64,000 nucleotides of DNA from assembly GCA_003996215.1 (NCBI GenBank), contig QJPP01007228.1, positions 434,001-498,000 on the forward strand, read 5' to 3'. The translations under genes and the position numbers were made by a program. Below, piece after piece: positions 12,661-25,587 of the stretch. This DNA comes from Jaltomata sinuosa (taxonomy: Eukaryota > Streptophyta > Magnoliopsida > Solanales > Solanaceae). Under the pieces are notes generated by a model, which ran no database searches, was not told where the DNA came from, and worked only from the letters and a program-made list of their open reading frames with translations. The stretch's first letter is position 1. Every line of letters begins with the position of its first letter.

Positions 12661-12780
12661 GATAACAATAACATACTCAATATAGTTTTATAAGTGAGAT
12701 TTGGAAAGGATAGTGTATACGCAATTGTGAAGATAGAGAGGTTATTCGGTAGGTCCTCGACTCAAGTAAAACATAGCAAA
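12661..12780 (+). repeat. Dispersed Solanaceae repeat fragment
   Basis: The words acaataacatactcaatata, gagatttggaaaggatagtg, tatacgca, agatagagaggtt and tcctcgactcaag occur in an order I know from a very common dispersed repeat of tomato, potato and tobacco DNA. A second fragment lies at about 56370-56480, and a third was split by the hAT element at 56609-60915. It is non-coding, and I cannot name the class. Confidence 0.6.
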
Positions 12781-13729
12781 ATCAAGTATTAAAGAAAAAT
12801 ATGATAGTAAAGAAGGCATGCTAAAAACAAAAGGAGAAAGAGAACAATAGTGACAATAACCGCAGTTAAAATATGATCTTTGAAGGTGAAATTTGTGGCA
12901 TCAAACCATTAGATTTATCGTTTTTCTAATTTCTTCTCTAGTCGAGTGTGAAAAATTACCTTTTGATTTTATCAGAAGTAGAAGAAGAATTAGTAATAAG
13001 GTGTCAAACCGAATATCCAGGTATCAAATTTGATTTATTTTACATTGCTTCATATCTGAATCTATTAGTTTGTAACAGTTCTTTACTTGGGAGGTTGAAA
13101 TCTTTCTATTTCGTACATATTTATTTGAGCTATTTCGCATAAATAAAAGGGTAATGTTTTGAAATACTAATTGGTATCTTTATCACATTAGTCAAAATTT
13201 GTTTATTTTTGTTCATTCCTATTGCAATAAAATGGACTTTACCCGAGGCTAAGAATGGACCAACTATTAAATTTTGGGTGAAAAATTTATTTTGCCTATT
13301 TCTCTAGGTAATCTATTATTGACAATCTCGTCTCAACTTATTTCATTGTAAAAGTCCATAATATCCAAAATTTATGACTGGTCAAGCAAGAGAAAGAAAC
13401 AAACATAATTTTTTTATTTTTTTTAATAGATATTCAAAATATACTCCCTATGATAATATAATTCATAAATTATGGTCAACAAACAATATGAGCCGCCGTC
13501 AGATACATCGGCCAAGATTTCATGATTATTCTGTCCCACGCAAATCGGTTACCTGTAATTATTCAATAAATAATATGATAACTAAAGCAAAAGAAACAAC
13601 AGATAATAAAAAAATCAGAGAATAAAATAGTAGGAGAATAATAATAACAATACTGATAAGGAAATTAGACAACACTCAACTACTAACTAACTTTCTACCT
13701 TAATTATCGACTTTCATATCCTCTTATCT

Positions 13730-14745
13730 AGGGTCATGTTTTTGTAAGCTGCAAGTGTCCACGTCCTGTCGAATCACCTCTCTCTAAAAAAAAATCTACC
13801 TATTTCTACCTTACCTCAAAACCATCATATATTGCCAACCTCTCACAGGGGCATTTGTGCCTCTCCTCTTTACATGTATGAACTATATCAGTTTCGCCTC
13901 CCTCATCTTGTCCACCACGGAGGTTACTCTCACCTAGTTCCGAATATCTTCATACCTAATTCGATCTATCCTAGTATGCCCACACATTCATCTCACTATT
14001 CTCATTTTCGCTACTTTCATCCTCTAGACGCGCGAGTTCTTGATCAACCACCATTTTGCCCATACAACATAGCTGATCTAACAACCACTATATTAAAACT
14101 TACCTTTAAGTCTATATATTTTTATCACATAAAACACTAAAATGCGAGCTTGCATTTCATTCACCCTCCTCCAATACAATATGCAATATCATTGTCTCCA
14201 TATTTTTTTGGTATTGACCCAAGTTACTTGAAATTTAATCTCGTGAAGATGACTTGAGTATCAATCTTCACGCCTACATCTTTCGTATGAGTTGTGTCAC
14301 TAAACTTGCGTACTCTGTCTTAGTACTGCTCAACTTGAACCCTTTAGACTCAAGGCTATGTATCCAAATTTTCAACCTATCATTAACTCCGTTGCACGTC
14401 TCGTCAATTAATACTATATCATCTGTAATGTTATATCATTTACAAATAACATATATCATGACACCTCCTCTTAAATATGTTGTGTCAGCTCACTCATCAC
14501 CAAAATAAATAGAAAGGGACTAAGAGTTCATTATTGATGCAACTCCATCACAAATAAGAAGTGTTCCGAATCTTTTCACTTGGATCTTGACTCTCTCATA
14601 TATGTTATTAATCACCCTAATATAAATTATATATACACATATGATCTCCAAACATCTCCGTAAAACCCTTAGGAGCTTTGTCATATTCAATTGATGCCAT
14701 TTCATATGAGTTCCAATATTCATCTGATACCTGTTGTCTTCTGCA
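13730..14745 (-). pseudogene. Decayed RTE-type LINE reverse transcriptase fragment
   Basis: The minus strand follows the reverse transcriptase region of the abundant RTE-type LINEs of Solanaceae. On the plus strand the recognisable anti-sense words are aggggcatttgtgcctctcc, ccctcatcttgtccaccacg, gaggttactctcacctagtt, ttcttgatcaaccacc and gtctcgtcaattaatactat. The catalytic FADD region (antisense, near 14400-14460) is disrupted, and many stops and indels break every frame, so nothing functional can be made. The plus-strand frames at 13832-14140 and 14254-14508 are antisense shadows of this relic. No poly-A tail or target duplication could be assigned. The family assignment rests on memory of similar sequences. 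Confidence 0.7.
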
Positions 14746-16262
14746 TTCCTCGGACTAATGAATGGTGTCAGGTTATTTATCGATTTTATAAACAGGACAT
14801 TTTATTTTTTAAGATTCGATGTAAACGAGTTCAATTCAACGCCACAGTTTATAATTAAAAAACAACAATCACATTCTTTTTTCTACTTTATTTTATAACA
14901 TGTTATGAAAAATGAGTTTTATAAGTAGAGTTAAAATATGTAAAACGTAAATTTGAAGATTAAAAAAAGAGAGGGTAATTCATTCTTTACTCAGTGGCAT
15001 AGTTGTACTGTTCAATGGAGGGGTCTATTTCTCCTATGTGAATTTTAGTGAAATATTTATGATTTATTTTCTATTGTTTAGGTGTAGTATATTTGGAAGT
15101 GCATAAAAAATAAACAACCTGAAAAAGATTGACGTGTAAGGGTACTTGCTTCGTATATTCTTTTAAATTTAATTCCTTATCAAACAAGAAACATATTCCA
15201 AGTTGACCATATATACACTAATCTTAATTAAGAAGATGTTTCTTTATAGTTTGTGGAAAGATATTAAAAAATTAAGTTACCAATACTATATTTGGTAGAT
15301 CACAATAATGTACATACAACAACTAGATATCTAATCATTCTGCCAAACTTTAAGAAGAAAATTTCAACTTACTCTATTTATTAGGACATATTGCGTGACG
15401 GATCTAGAGTACTATGCTCAGGTTTGCACGAGCCAAGTAATTTTTGTCTAAATTTTATATTTATATTAAAAAAATATTCAATATTTATAAATATTTAATA
15501 GCTTATAAACTTCAAATTTCAACTTCAACTATAACATACTACTTTAAAAGTACTCTCTCATCTCTCATCTCTCATCTCTCATCATTCAAAGCAAGTAAAT
15601 CCAAATTAATGTAGAAGCTTGTTCTCATTTAAATCGTAATACATTTTTTTTTATTCAATTAATTTATATTTATATTGTCATTTAAAAAATATCTGATGAA
15701 TCCTATACGTCCATCCATGCTATACAGTGAAGACAAAAAATCAACTTTACGGTTGTACTAATAAAAGTTTGTGAGCCCATTACACGTGGGCATCAAAAAT
15801 GATAAGAAACATCAATTATCAGGTTTGAAAATATCAAATTTCAGGTAAACAAAATTCAAAATATGGTGATTACAAAGTTTTTAACAAAATTGGCAAGAAA
15901 TTTCCTCTGATTGAACCACTGTGACGTGTGCTGAAAATTTAAATACTCACTTGACACATATATTAAAAAAAATAGATATTTTATTTTATTTATCTATTTC
16001 TAATCATTAAGAGAGTTTTATTCCTTTCTTTATATTATTTTTAATATTAAATAACTACACAAATTAATATTAGTCATTTTTTAAAATTTCAAAATATTAT
16101 TATAAGGTCAATTTAGTAAAATATACCTTTAATTAATATTTTCTTAAGGGATATACCCAGTTATGAGAGGGCAAATAATAAGAAACGGGGTGCGTAAATT
16201 ATTAGCTGAGGTGGACTTAGGGATATGACAAATAAACGCGTCGTGGTCCCACCCAGACACGC
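14746..16262. other. AT-rich intergenic DNA and distal promoter of the LRR gene
   Basis: I recognise no gene here. A short tandem (tctcatc)n-like run lies at about 15555-15580. From about 16180 the base composition rises toward the promoter of the next gene. Confidence 0.45.
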
Positions 16263-16268
16263 CACGTG
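16263..16268. promoter_or_regulatory. G-box (CACGTG) in the promoter of the LRR gene
   Basis: A perfect palindromic CACGTG in the context gccacgtgtcac lies about 215 bp upstream of the start codon at 16481. G-boxes bind bZIP and bHLH factors such as light and ABA regulators. Function here is inferred from position only. Confidence 0.5.
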
Positions 16269-16388
16269 TCACCCATCAAATTGCTTCGCTAACCCCACCA
16301 AGTGACCGGTCTAAACCCAATCATTAATCCAAAACCGGACCCTCCCGTAGTCATTCTTCCTTTACACAGAAGAGACTCTTCAACAGCC

Positions 16389-16454
16389 ATGGCCGTTTCT
16401 CCTCCTTCGATTCCTCCCAAACCCCCATTTCTCTCGTTAATTCAAACCCTATAA
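16389..16454 (+). promoter_or_regulatory. Upstream open reading frame (21 codons) in the 5' leader
   Basis: An ATG in a good context (gccATGg) opens a 21-codon frame, MAVSPPSIPPKPPFLSLIQT plus Leu, and closes with TAA. The stop lies 26 bp before the main ATG at 16481. If the transcript starts upstream of 16389, scanning ribosomes would meet this frame first, so it could reduce translation of the LRR protein. The transcription start is not known. Confidence 0.5.
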
Positions 16455-16480
16455 TTACTACCGGAACCCTAATTACCACC

Positions 16481-19400
16481 ATGGTGCTTGTTACCGGAGA
16501 TAGATACTTAGATTCACTCGTTAAATTCGTTGAGAACAATGTCGAGTCGTTAATCGAAGGAACGTTAGTGCTGAAATTGAATCCAATTGGTCTTCATTAT
16601 GTTCATTCTAGGCTTGAATCGTTGTCGGAACTTGAAAGTCTTCTTTCAGGTGCTCCTGTAGATTATTTGCGTGCTTATGTATCTGATTTAGGTGACCATC
16701 GTGCACTCGAGCGGCTCCGGCGTATTCTTCGTCTTCTTACGTCGCTCAAGGTTGTATCTGTGCTTCCGTCTCCTGCAAGGGATCCTACGCCGTTGTCACT
16801 TTTGCCTTTTGGTAGACTGAAATTTTTGGAGCTTAGAGGATGTGATCTGTCGACTTCAGCTGCTAGAGGACTTTTGGAATTAAGGCATACTTTGGAGAAG
16901 TTGATATGTCATAATTCTACAGTGAGTTTTTGTATTTTGCATGTGAATTTACTTGATTTTTTTGGGCTCTTACTTAGTTTCTTCTGTGATTTATTGTTGT
17001 TTCAGGATGCTCTTAAGCATGTATTTGCTAGTAGAATTGCTGATATAAGGAATTCTCCGCACTGGAATCGGTTATCGTTTATTTCATGTGCTCGTAATGG
17101 CTTGGTTCTGATGGATGAGTCTTTGCAACTTCTTCCTGCGGTTGAAACTCTTGATTTGAGCAGAAACAAGTTTGCTAAGGTAGATAATCTGCGGAAGTGC
17201 ACCAAATTGAAGCATCTGGATCTTGGGTTCAACCACCTGAGAAACATTGCTTCCTTTAGTGGGGTAAATATTGCATATTCAACCTGAAAATCCTTCAACA
17301 ATATAATGCTTTACTGTCTGTTTAAAAGAACAATATTTGCTATGAGTGTCAAAAGAACTTCATATCTTGTCGCTGATTACTATCATAGAACTTCGTAAGT
17401 TTGGGAATCGTGCTTGAACAAGCTACGTATCCAATGGAATCTTCGTAAAGCATATCAAGTGCTATGGTTCATTCGCTTGGCAGGTCAATAGATTCATAGC
17501 CTCTCAAGTCTCGAGCAATATTCGTGCGCTGACTGGTGTTGAGGATCAGTACAAAGTTTTATGAAATTTTGAGCAGTTATGTATACTGTGTTACTGTCAA
17601 TTGTAAACAATTTGGTAAAATTGCTTTCTTGTCAAGTATCTGATTAGTTACTGGAAACTCTCTTCTCCTCCTTGCTGGAGTGAAGAACAAGGAAAGAAGA
17701 AGATGCTTTAACTAAATCAGATTGTGTCCAATAGCTATTTACTTTAAAAAAATAATTGGTCATGCCAGGACCAGCTTGCGCGTACCTCAACTATTCCATT
17801 GGGTACCTGCTATCTCACAACCAATACTATTTACTTTGGCATGTGATGAAACATGTAGTAAATCCTTGTGTGGAGTCTCAAAGACTTTTGCCAAGTTGGT
17901 CTTATAACCATTTGCTAGGAAGGTAACCTATCCAAAAAATAAAACACCATTTGCAAGGAAGGTTTAAAGTTATTTCTGTCTTATGAACAGCTTCTCATGA
18001 AATAGTATTTACCTGGTGCTAATTCTACACTTTGGATAGATGTGCCATAATTTTATATATTTAGTTGTTCCAGCACATCTCTTTCTGTTGAGTGAAGTTG
18101 ACATGAGCGTGAAGTACATGGGAGTTGGGACAATGCTTATCAACATGTTGGTTTATGGAGGTTTTGTCACTGCAGGTCTCATGTCATATTGTTAAGCTTG
18201 TTCTGAGGAACAATGCTCTAACAACATTGCGTGGAATTGAAAATTTGAAGTCACTTCAGGGGCTTGATGTTTCGTACAATATAATCTCCAATCTCTTAGA
18301 GATGGAAATTCTTGCTGGTCTGTCATCTCTTCAAAGCTTGTGGCTTGAGGGGAATCCTCTATGCTATTCTCGTTGGTATAGAGCTCAAGTCTTCAGTTTC
18401 TTTCCGAGTCCAGAGAAGGTAAGTTATCTCTTTGAAATCTTTTGGCTATTGGTATCACTTGTATGTTTCTTTCACTGTAATTAAATTTTCGTCTTGTCCA
18501 TCCTCTGCTGCAGAGGTTGCCCGAGGAATATGCCTCTTCATCTAACCTTTTAATCTTTGGACTTAACCATTTTTCTCTTCCATGATTGTACACTCCAGAT
18601 GGAGCTTGATGAAAAGAAAATCTGTACAAGTGAGTTATGGCAGCGTCAGATTATCATTGCCAGTAGGCAAAAACGGCCTGCTAGCTTTGGATTTTATTCA
18701 CCAGCAAGAGATGGGGCCAAACTAGAAGGAAGTATTAATACAAAAAGGGTCAGTAACTCCTTAGGTGCTCATTTTAATTTTCTCTTTCTATAAGCATTGA
18801 CAGTTCTGAGCTCATCTTGATATGCCTATTGCAGAAGAGGCTCTCACGCGTGGCTAGTATTGAAACTGAAGAACAGAACACTTCCATTTGCTCCGATATA
18901 GAATCCGTCTCTGTTGATATCGACAATCAAAGCAAGGAGGAGAATGCGCTTTCTGATGAGGAAGCTGAAATAGTTGAGTTGATGAACAGAATTGAGAATA
19001 TGAAGAAGGAAAGATCTGATGTATGGCTGCAGGAGTTCAAAGATTGGATAAATGACTCTTCTGACAATTTTGTTGGTGTTGGTAGAGGCAAAGAGACTGT
19101 TTCCAGTAACCACAGAGATGACGAAGTTAAGATCCATACTAGAGACAAACAGCTAGGTGAGACTTCAAAATATGTATCCGACTCGATGCTGGCTTCTGGA
19201 GATGACAGCAGCACAAATATACTAGAATCTGACAACTCATTTGCAGAGACATCCACTAATATCAGTATGTTTCATTACCCCAACCAAATTGGTGAAGCAG
19301 CTTCCAGATTTTCCCGCAATCACACAGGAGAGTCCATTCAGATTGCTAGAAGCCGACATCAGGATAATTTTAGCCCTATAAATAATGAAGTGCTTCTACA

Positions 19401-22400
19401 TCCAAATACGATGTTCCCTCAGTCTGAATCCTACTCAACCCAAAGGGGTCTTAAAATGAGTGCTAAAATCAATATTCCACCAGTTACTGATGCTGATAAT
19501 ATTTTGGATTCTCGATCATCCTTGGCTAGCACAGGATCACCTCCTCACTACAAGGAGGACATTCTGCATAGACGCCAAAACTTGGAAGAAGAACTCCTGC
19601 AGCTGTCTGCTGAATCCTTCTCAATTGCATCTTCTGATAGTGATACGAGCTGTAGTGACGATGATTGCCCTGATTTGACCTCAATGCCTCCGGTTGATAA
19701 GTCTATTATCGACAGTGTCTCGGAAAAGAGTGTGGAAAGCCGCTCACCAGTGCATCTGTCCATGGATGTATGCCATGAAAAACTGTATCCGATAAAAATA
19801 AATTGTAGATTCCCAGCACGTTTAAGCACTGAAGGAACCTCTGATTGCATGGTGGTCAGAGAATCAGACACTTCCTCCCAGCAAGGGCATTTTTCTCCTG
19901 ACAGAAGAAGTGTTGAAAGTGTTCAAGTTTTGAAGCAGGACGCTGATTGGTTGGAAAAGAAAAAGCGTCGGAGGAAGCCTGTAAGGAGAATAATCTCATT
20001 GTGTGAGGAAAATAAAGAAGCAGAACCTAATGGTTTTCAAGACAGGGGGGTTGGAACACTGTTTGTTTCAGAGGGAGCTTCTTGCCAAAGTGCGATGAGA
20101 ATATCCCTCGATAGTTCTGGCAGGCAACCTCATGCTGAGAGAACTCGATTATTACGTGGGGCTGAAGAGCTAATTAAGAATTACTTTTACAACAAAGCTG
20201 CAGATTCTGGAATTGATGAATCTTGTCAGAGATACATTCTATGCAACTGTTTGCTCGAGAAAGACTCTCAGTTCACTGAAAGGTAGATGCACCATTCCTG
20301 AAATCTTTAATTTAGATGGAGCAGAGTTTTGTGCAGGGCAGACACTTTTATTTTCTACTATGTGCGCTTCTGATAAATGGTATGAGTTTGTCAGTTAAGT
20401 GTTGTTTGGGTGGCAATTGTGAGATTCTATTATAGTCACCTTTTCTTTTTGCTCAAGGATATTTTAGTTCGCTCACTGAATTCTTGTGTTCAAATAATCA
20501 GCCTGCATATTTAGTTATCTTGCCCCTTGAGATTGTGGTTCGGCCCTTCCCCAGACACCCCGCACATAGCGGGAGCTTTAGTGCACCTGGTTGGCCTTTT
20601 TTTACTCCTTGAGATTGTATCGACATATTAACCCAAGTTATGAGCTCCTAGTAGCTGCCACTGCTCTAAATACCTTTCTTTATCAGTTGTCACCCCTTCG
20701 CCTAAACATGCTCAGCTATCTCATTTCATTGAGAAGTGATATTTGGCTTAGAGACAGTGGGTTTCAGGGTCCATGGCATCTTAAAAGGTGTGGAGGATGT
20801 CTAGGTTTTCAGGACAAGTCAGGGTTAGAAAAGCTGGTGAACTACGTATGGCAGTATGGGTGTTAAAGTCTGTCGCCTCTGCTGGCGAAAGGGCTAAATG
20901 AATTCTCTCAACTCCTGTTGAAGGTCAAATATACCACTACTAATTTATGTCAAGGAGGGAAATACTTAGATAGGCTTATGATCAAGGACTAGTTTAATTT
21001 GTTCTTTTAATTGGTCAAGTGGAAAGAAGATCAATGCTAAAATTTTGCAACTTGCATTTATTAAAAAAGAAATTAAAAACTGCAGCTTTTTGGCACCATA
21101 TTGATGCACATCTTAAGTGAAGTATTCTTTGATTCATCAGAAAAAGAAATGGTCTACGTGGAAAGAGCTCTCTAATGTGTGTCGTGCATGGGAGAGAAAC
21201 TAGATAATGATGGATCCGCGGATATTGCATGTGGAAGCTACATGTCTTTTGAACCATGCAAGACGATAATAGTATCTCAAGTATGAGTGTGTTTATTCTA
21301 ATTATTGTGGCATGCCTTGATAGGATATTCCAATGTTTTCTGCCAAGTGTTACGAGTTTCCTAAGCATTCACTTGCCTTTTCTTTTCTGAGTCTTTCGAT
21401 TGCCTGCCTTATTTTCCCTGCGTCGTCCAAGGACATTAACTCTAATTTTGCTAAAACATATCATATGTCTGGACGTTATCATCTAGGGATTGTTGCTACT
21501 TGGTATAGTTTATTTTTCTGGGCGCTAACATGCTTTTACTATTCTGAGCCTTAGTTATTTAAGCTACTGTTTTCTTCCACTATTATTTACTGTAATCCTA
21601 TTGAATGTACAGCGAGGTAGCTGTAACCTTGAGCAGCGAGGATAAGTTACATGTGCTACTCCTTGAGAACTCATGTGATGGGTCAGGTTAGCTTTACTGT
21701 GGTATGAACATTTTGCAAGATGTGAAGTTTTCATTCTTTCGATTAGAGACAATGAAATGATGCTGCATGCTTACAAGCACTATTTGTCTGTTGGCTTTTA
21801 GCAGGTTCAAGCTTAAAATTAGTTGGCTGTCATGGTAAACAACAGATGAGAGAGATTTTTGTGGGTTTGGGGCTTCAGATTGTAAGGTTCGTGGGTTCTG
21901 TGTCACTTCCATTGGTTTGCATGCCTTTTACTTTTCTGAAGATCTTATTCTCTTCCATCCTTTTTAAGTAGAGTGTGCTTTGAACGGGATACAACCTACC
22001 TCTTCGTGACCAGAAATATAGACGTTTCCAGAGAACTATTATCGATATTGGGGTTTGCTGATTCACATGTGATGGAAAATAATTGTTCTCTGCGAAGGTG
22101 ATCTACCTTGGCTCTGCACGTCTAAATTGGTTTTGTGGGAAAACTTTTGAGTATTATGTTTTCTACTTTGATTACCATTTCCTCATGTGCTGGTTCTTGC
22201 AATTTGAATGACAGTTTGGAGAAGGTTCAGGCTGATCTGTTCGAAAGACATGTCTGTAGAGGTTTGAAGATGAGCATTCTTCAGTATTCAATGGTGATGT
22301 TCTGGTGCAACAATTCGAAAGGTATTTCTAGTTGTTCTTGCAGTCTTCTATTATGATTCATCCTTGTACTGGACAGAGAGGTGTCTTCATAGCTTCATTG

Positions 22401-24609
22401 CTGATGTCAAGAATAGTTAATAGCCGTATTTGTCCTATGAGTATGTTACGAGCTTGTTATGTCAGTAGTCCTTATTGAGATGTTGCTGCTTCTGTTATAC
22501 AAAGCTAAATGGTTTTAGTCGGAGTAAAGCATTCTAGGTGTAAGGAAAGGGTGGCATATTTGGGAGCATTTCCTTTTTGCAATAGCTTTTCCTTTTCATA
22601 ACTTCATCTGCTTCTATTTTATCCAAAGAAGTTTCAAGTTGATGGACAAAGCAAATAAGATTGCAGTAAATGGCACCAACATGAAATAAAAGGAGTGATG
22701 TCAGTGATATGAGACATAGAACTTAGATAGCTAGACAGAAATAATCCATTATTTAACTTAACAGATTATCTAGGCCGACTCCTTGACAACATACTGAAGA
22801 ACCGGAACGAATAAGAAAAAACACTCCTTTTGCCCCTACGTGGTGCATATATTTTTGCCAGCATCATCATTGTTATTAGTCTCTCCTTATGTCTCCTGCT
22901 GCTGCTTTTCTGGTTTCTTTTCTTTGGGGTTGTGGGGGGTGGGGTGGGGTGGGGGGTGAAGGAGAGTTTGAGGTTTTTGGACTAAGAGAACAGTTGTCCA
23001 GCTGTCCTACGATGGAGTACATTATTACTGTTTGTCAGAATTGTCCAACTTTGTTAGGTTGATTTGTACGAATTGTCCAACTTTGTTAGGTCGATAAAAC
23101 ATGTCAGTTGTGAATTTCCTGTTCGATGTAGGTTGATTAATAAAACTTCTTTATAATTGACAGAGGATTCATGGCTGGCGAGATCACTATTTGTGCTTGG
23201 GAGGCATCTACTTCTGTGCATGGAAGATGTAATCTTGCTTGGTTCCCTTTCTGAGAGTGTGTCTTGCTCTTCCTATTTCTCGTTGGACTCTTGTTGTTCC
23301 ATTGTCAGCGTGTCAGAAGTGGTAATAATTTTGTTTTTGAGCATTTGTTTCTTGTCAATCTAGTATCATGTTTTTCTTTTCAATAAATCAATCTAGCAAC
23401 ATCTTACACATGGTATACGTCAATAGTTCACCGCTTTGCTGGCTTGCTTGTGTACACAGGTTTTTGTGTCAATGCAATTGACCCTGCTGTCTAAATGTAG
23501 AAAAGATTCTTTTGCAATAACCATTAAAGTTGTCACATATAATTAATCACCAAATTGGAATATTATTTTTAGTACCTGAAAACAATTAGATACTTTAAAG
23601 TTAGTTTTGGTTTATTACCAAATTTATTGACTATCACGTCACTGATCAGATGAAATAGGATGTTCGAGACGAATTTAGTGGATACATCAGCCAGTTATCT
23701 ATTTTCCTGACAATAGTTAGGGTGTAAATCTTGAATTCAGGATCTGCTGCTGCGCTGATTTCTTAAGCCTTCTCTAACCATTTCCTTTTCAACAGATACC
23801 AGTAAGGTATTTAAGATGACATTTTATTCAATTAGAGTAGCAGATTGTGACGAACTCTGGGTTGGGTTTGTAAATTTCTTTCAATTAACTGGAGAAACTG
23901 ATACAAATGTTGAGATTACTTAGGTGCACACCCTCTTTAATCTAATATGGAAAACCAAATTGCCTTTATGAATCAACTGTAAGGTCTAGATTTGCCCATG
24001 GAATTTAGAGACAACCAAATATAGCTGTTAGTACTAGTTGACACGAACCAAGAATCCTAGTTCGTTCAGATTAAGGTTCTGGAACTGTTTAAATTCTTAT
24101 TATCGTGCTTTGCATGGGCTTGCAGATATTGATCCTATTTTGGGTCTATTGCAGACTGTTCTTTAATTTTCTTGGGTATAAAATCATTTTCTGACTGCTT
24201 TCACCATGTCTGATTTTGCATGTTTAGGCAATACTGGTTGATTTGTAAGATCTTATAGGTTGTGGATTTTTCAACGTAGAAATTGACTAGGAAATGCACC
24301 TTAGCTAGTGGTTAACTTTTCTTTTGTGCACAGCACGGAGCTGACAGTATGGATTTCCTTCACTTTCAGGTAATTGAAACCACAGATTGCTATTGTGTGA
24401 CCCTGACTTTGGAAGGTGTCATGTCAGAGTTCCCTCTCTCATTGAAGGAGGGCAAGGTAGTCGAGGATACAAAACTCTTAAAGAGAAAACCTGTCTCAGG
24501 TCCTCAGAAATGGAAGCTGAAGTGGTTTTCAGAAGAAAGTCTCTTCAAATTTGTGGCTTTATTGAAGGCATTACATGGTGAAGCAACCACAAGTGCCATA
24601 CTTGTATAA
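16481..24609 (+). CDS. STK11IP/LIP1-like leucine-rich-repeat protein (1108 aa, 11 exons)
   Basis: Exons: 16481-16921, 17006-17263, 18176-18418, 18599-18748, 18835-20282, 21613-21686, 21805-21886, 21972-22097, 22215-22321, 23164-23321 and 24370-24609. All are GT-AG with matching phases and give 1108 aa. Residues 1-150 match the LIP1-type N-terminus (LPFGRLKFLELRGCDLS, then LEKLIC). Leucine-rich repeats follow at about 190-300 (ETLDLSRNKF, LKHLDLGFNHL, IVKLVLRNNALTTLRGIENL, LQGLDVSYN, LQSLWLEGNPL). Next come a short charged helix with WLQEFKDW, a long polar and probably disordered region (about 430-830), and a C-terminal region with VAVTLSSEDKLHVLLLEN, DTTYLFVTR and FSEESLFKFVALL that looks PH-like. 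The order of human LIP1 motifs is clearly kept in the N-terminal third. Plant members are often labelled 'outer arm dynein light chain 1', a name based only on the LRRs. The role in plants is unknown. Intron 1 (84 bp) keeps the frame open. Confidence 0.88.
20535..20605 (+). mobile_element. 5'-truncated Au SINE in intron 5 of the LRR gene
   Basis: The words gtggttcggcccttcccc, cgcacatagcgggagc, tagtgcacc and a final T-run match the 3' end of the plant Au SINE family (gtccggcccttcccc...gcgggagcttagtgcaccgg). The tRNA-derived 5' half is missing. It sits in the sense orientation in the 1.3-kb intron 5. Confidence 0.8.
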
Positions 24610-25587
24610 ACGTCATTAAAGCGAGCAAAATCTGTTTTGTTTTTTTCATTCCGCAGTTCTGCTTTATATTCATTTCATTCTTTGGTTCTGATACTCTTTC
24701 TGTCCCCCTGGTCAGTGTTGTATTTGCTTTCCTTTTCTTTCGGTTGATGTGTTTTCCATTCTTTGATTTATTGTGTAGGCAGTGATTTGTTGTAAAAAGC
24801 ATACGGAAAGGCAAATTAGTGTACGTAGTAAATGATTTGTTTTGGAGATTCTTTTTACTTGAAAGTTTGACGGTTTAGTTTTACCTTGGTAAAAAACAGA
24901 CTTTCGGTTTGATATGGTTTTACTAAATCAATACTAATAGCAAGCCCCGGTATACCCAAATGTACAATGACTTCCCTTTGGAGTCTGTTTAGGCCTAATT
25001 GAGCAATTCTCTTGGATAAGCTATGTTTCCCTTTGTGAATAATTCATTTAAACTTTTTCTCCATCATCTGGAACACAAACTAAATGATCTTTAACTAGGG
25101 CATCAAAAATGTGAAGGGGTCACCTGCATTACGTTAGATTGATTGTGGCTGGTGGCAAATGCTGACAAGCACCTTTCTTTTTCTCCATTGGATGGATTGT
25201 CACAAGCAGAAGTCTGTTCTGTAATTCAGCTAAAACTCCCCTCTGGAGGTGGGGAAAATGCATTTGAAATAACAATTATCAAAACAAAATTGGACTCATC
25301 AAACAACTCTTAACTGAAGATGCAAATGTTAGCAAACAAAACCTCGAGAATGTTACAAAATGGGCATTTATTGGGTTGTACCATTTTAAAAAATGAGTTG
25401 CATTTGCCTGTAGAATTTAGGAGAGTTGAAAATATAGCAGCTTTTCTCTCCTTAGAGATGGTCGATGTTATGAAAGCTATTCTGCTATATTCTCAAGGGC
25501 CCTGAAGTGCAAATTAGCAGCATTGCCTCAATGACTAGTTGCTTTAACATTGCCAAATACCCTCAAAGGTAACAGTTCAAAGGTTTG
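24610..25587. other. 3' flanks of the two convergent genes
   Basis: The LRR gene (plus) and SURF1 (minus) converge here. The interval should hold both 3' UTRs, but I assign no polyadenylation site. No other gene is recognisable. Confidence 0.5.

Noticed and set aside
13832..14508. Plus-strand reading frames of 102 and 84 codons
   Set aside because: They are antisense to the decayed LINE reverse transcriptase and show no domain of their own.
22920..22965. G-rich run in an intron of the LIP1-like gene as a possible quadruplex control element
   Set aside because: The ggggggtggggtggggt run could form a quadruplex, but it is deep in intron 9 and simple-sequence slippage explains it. No regulatory context was seen.
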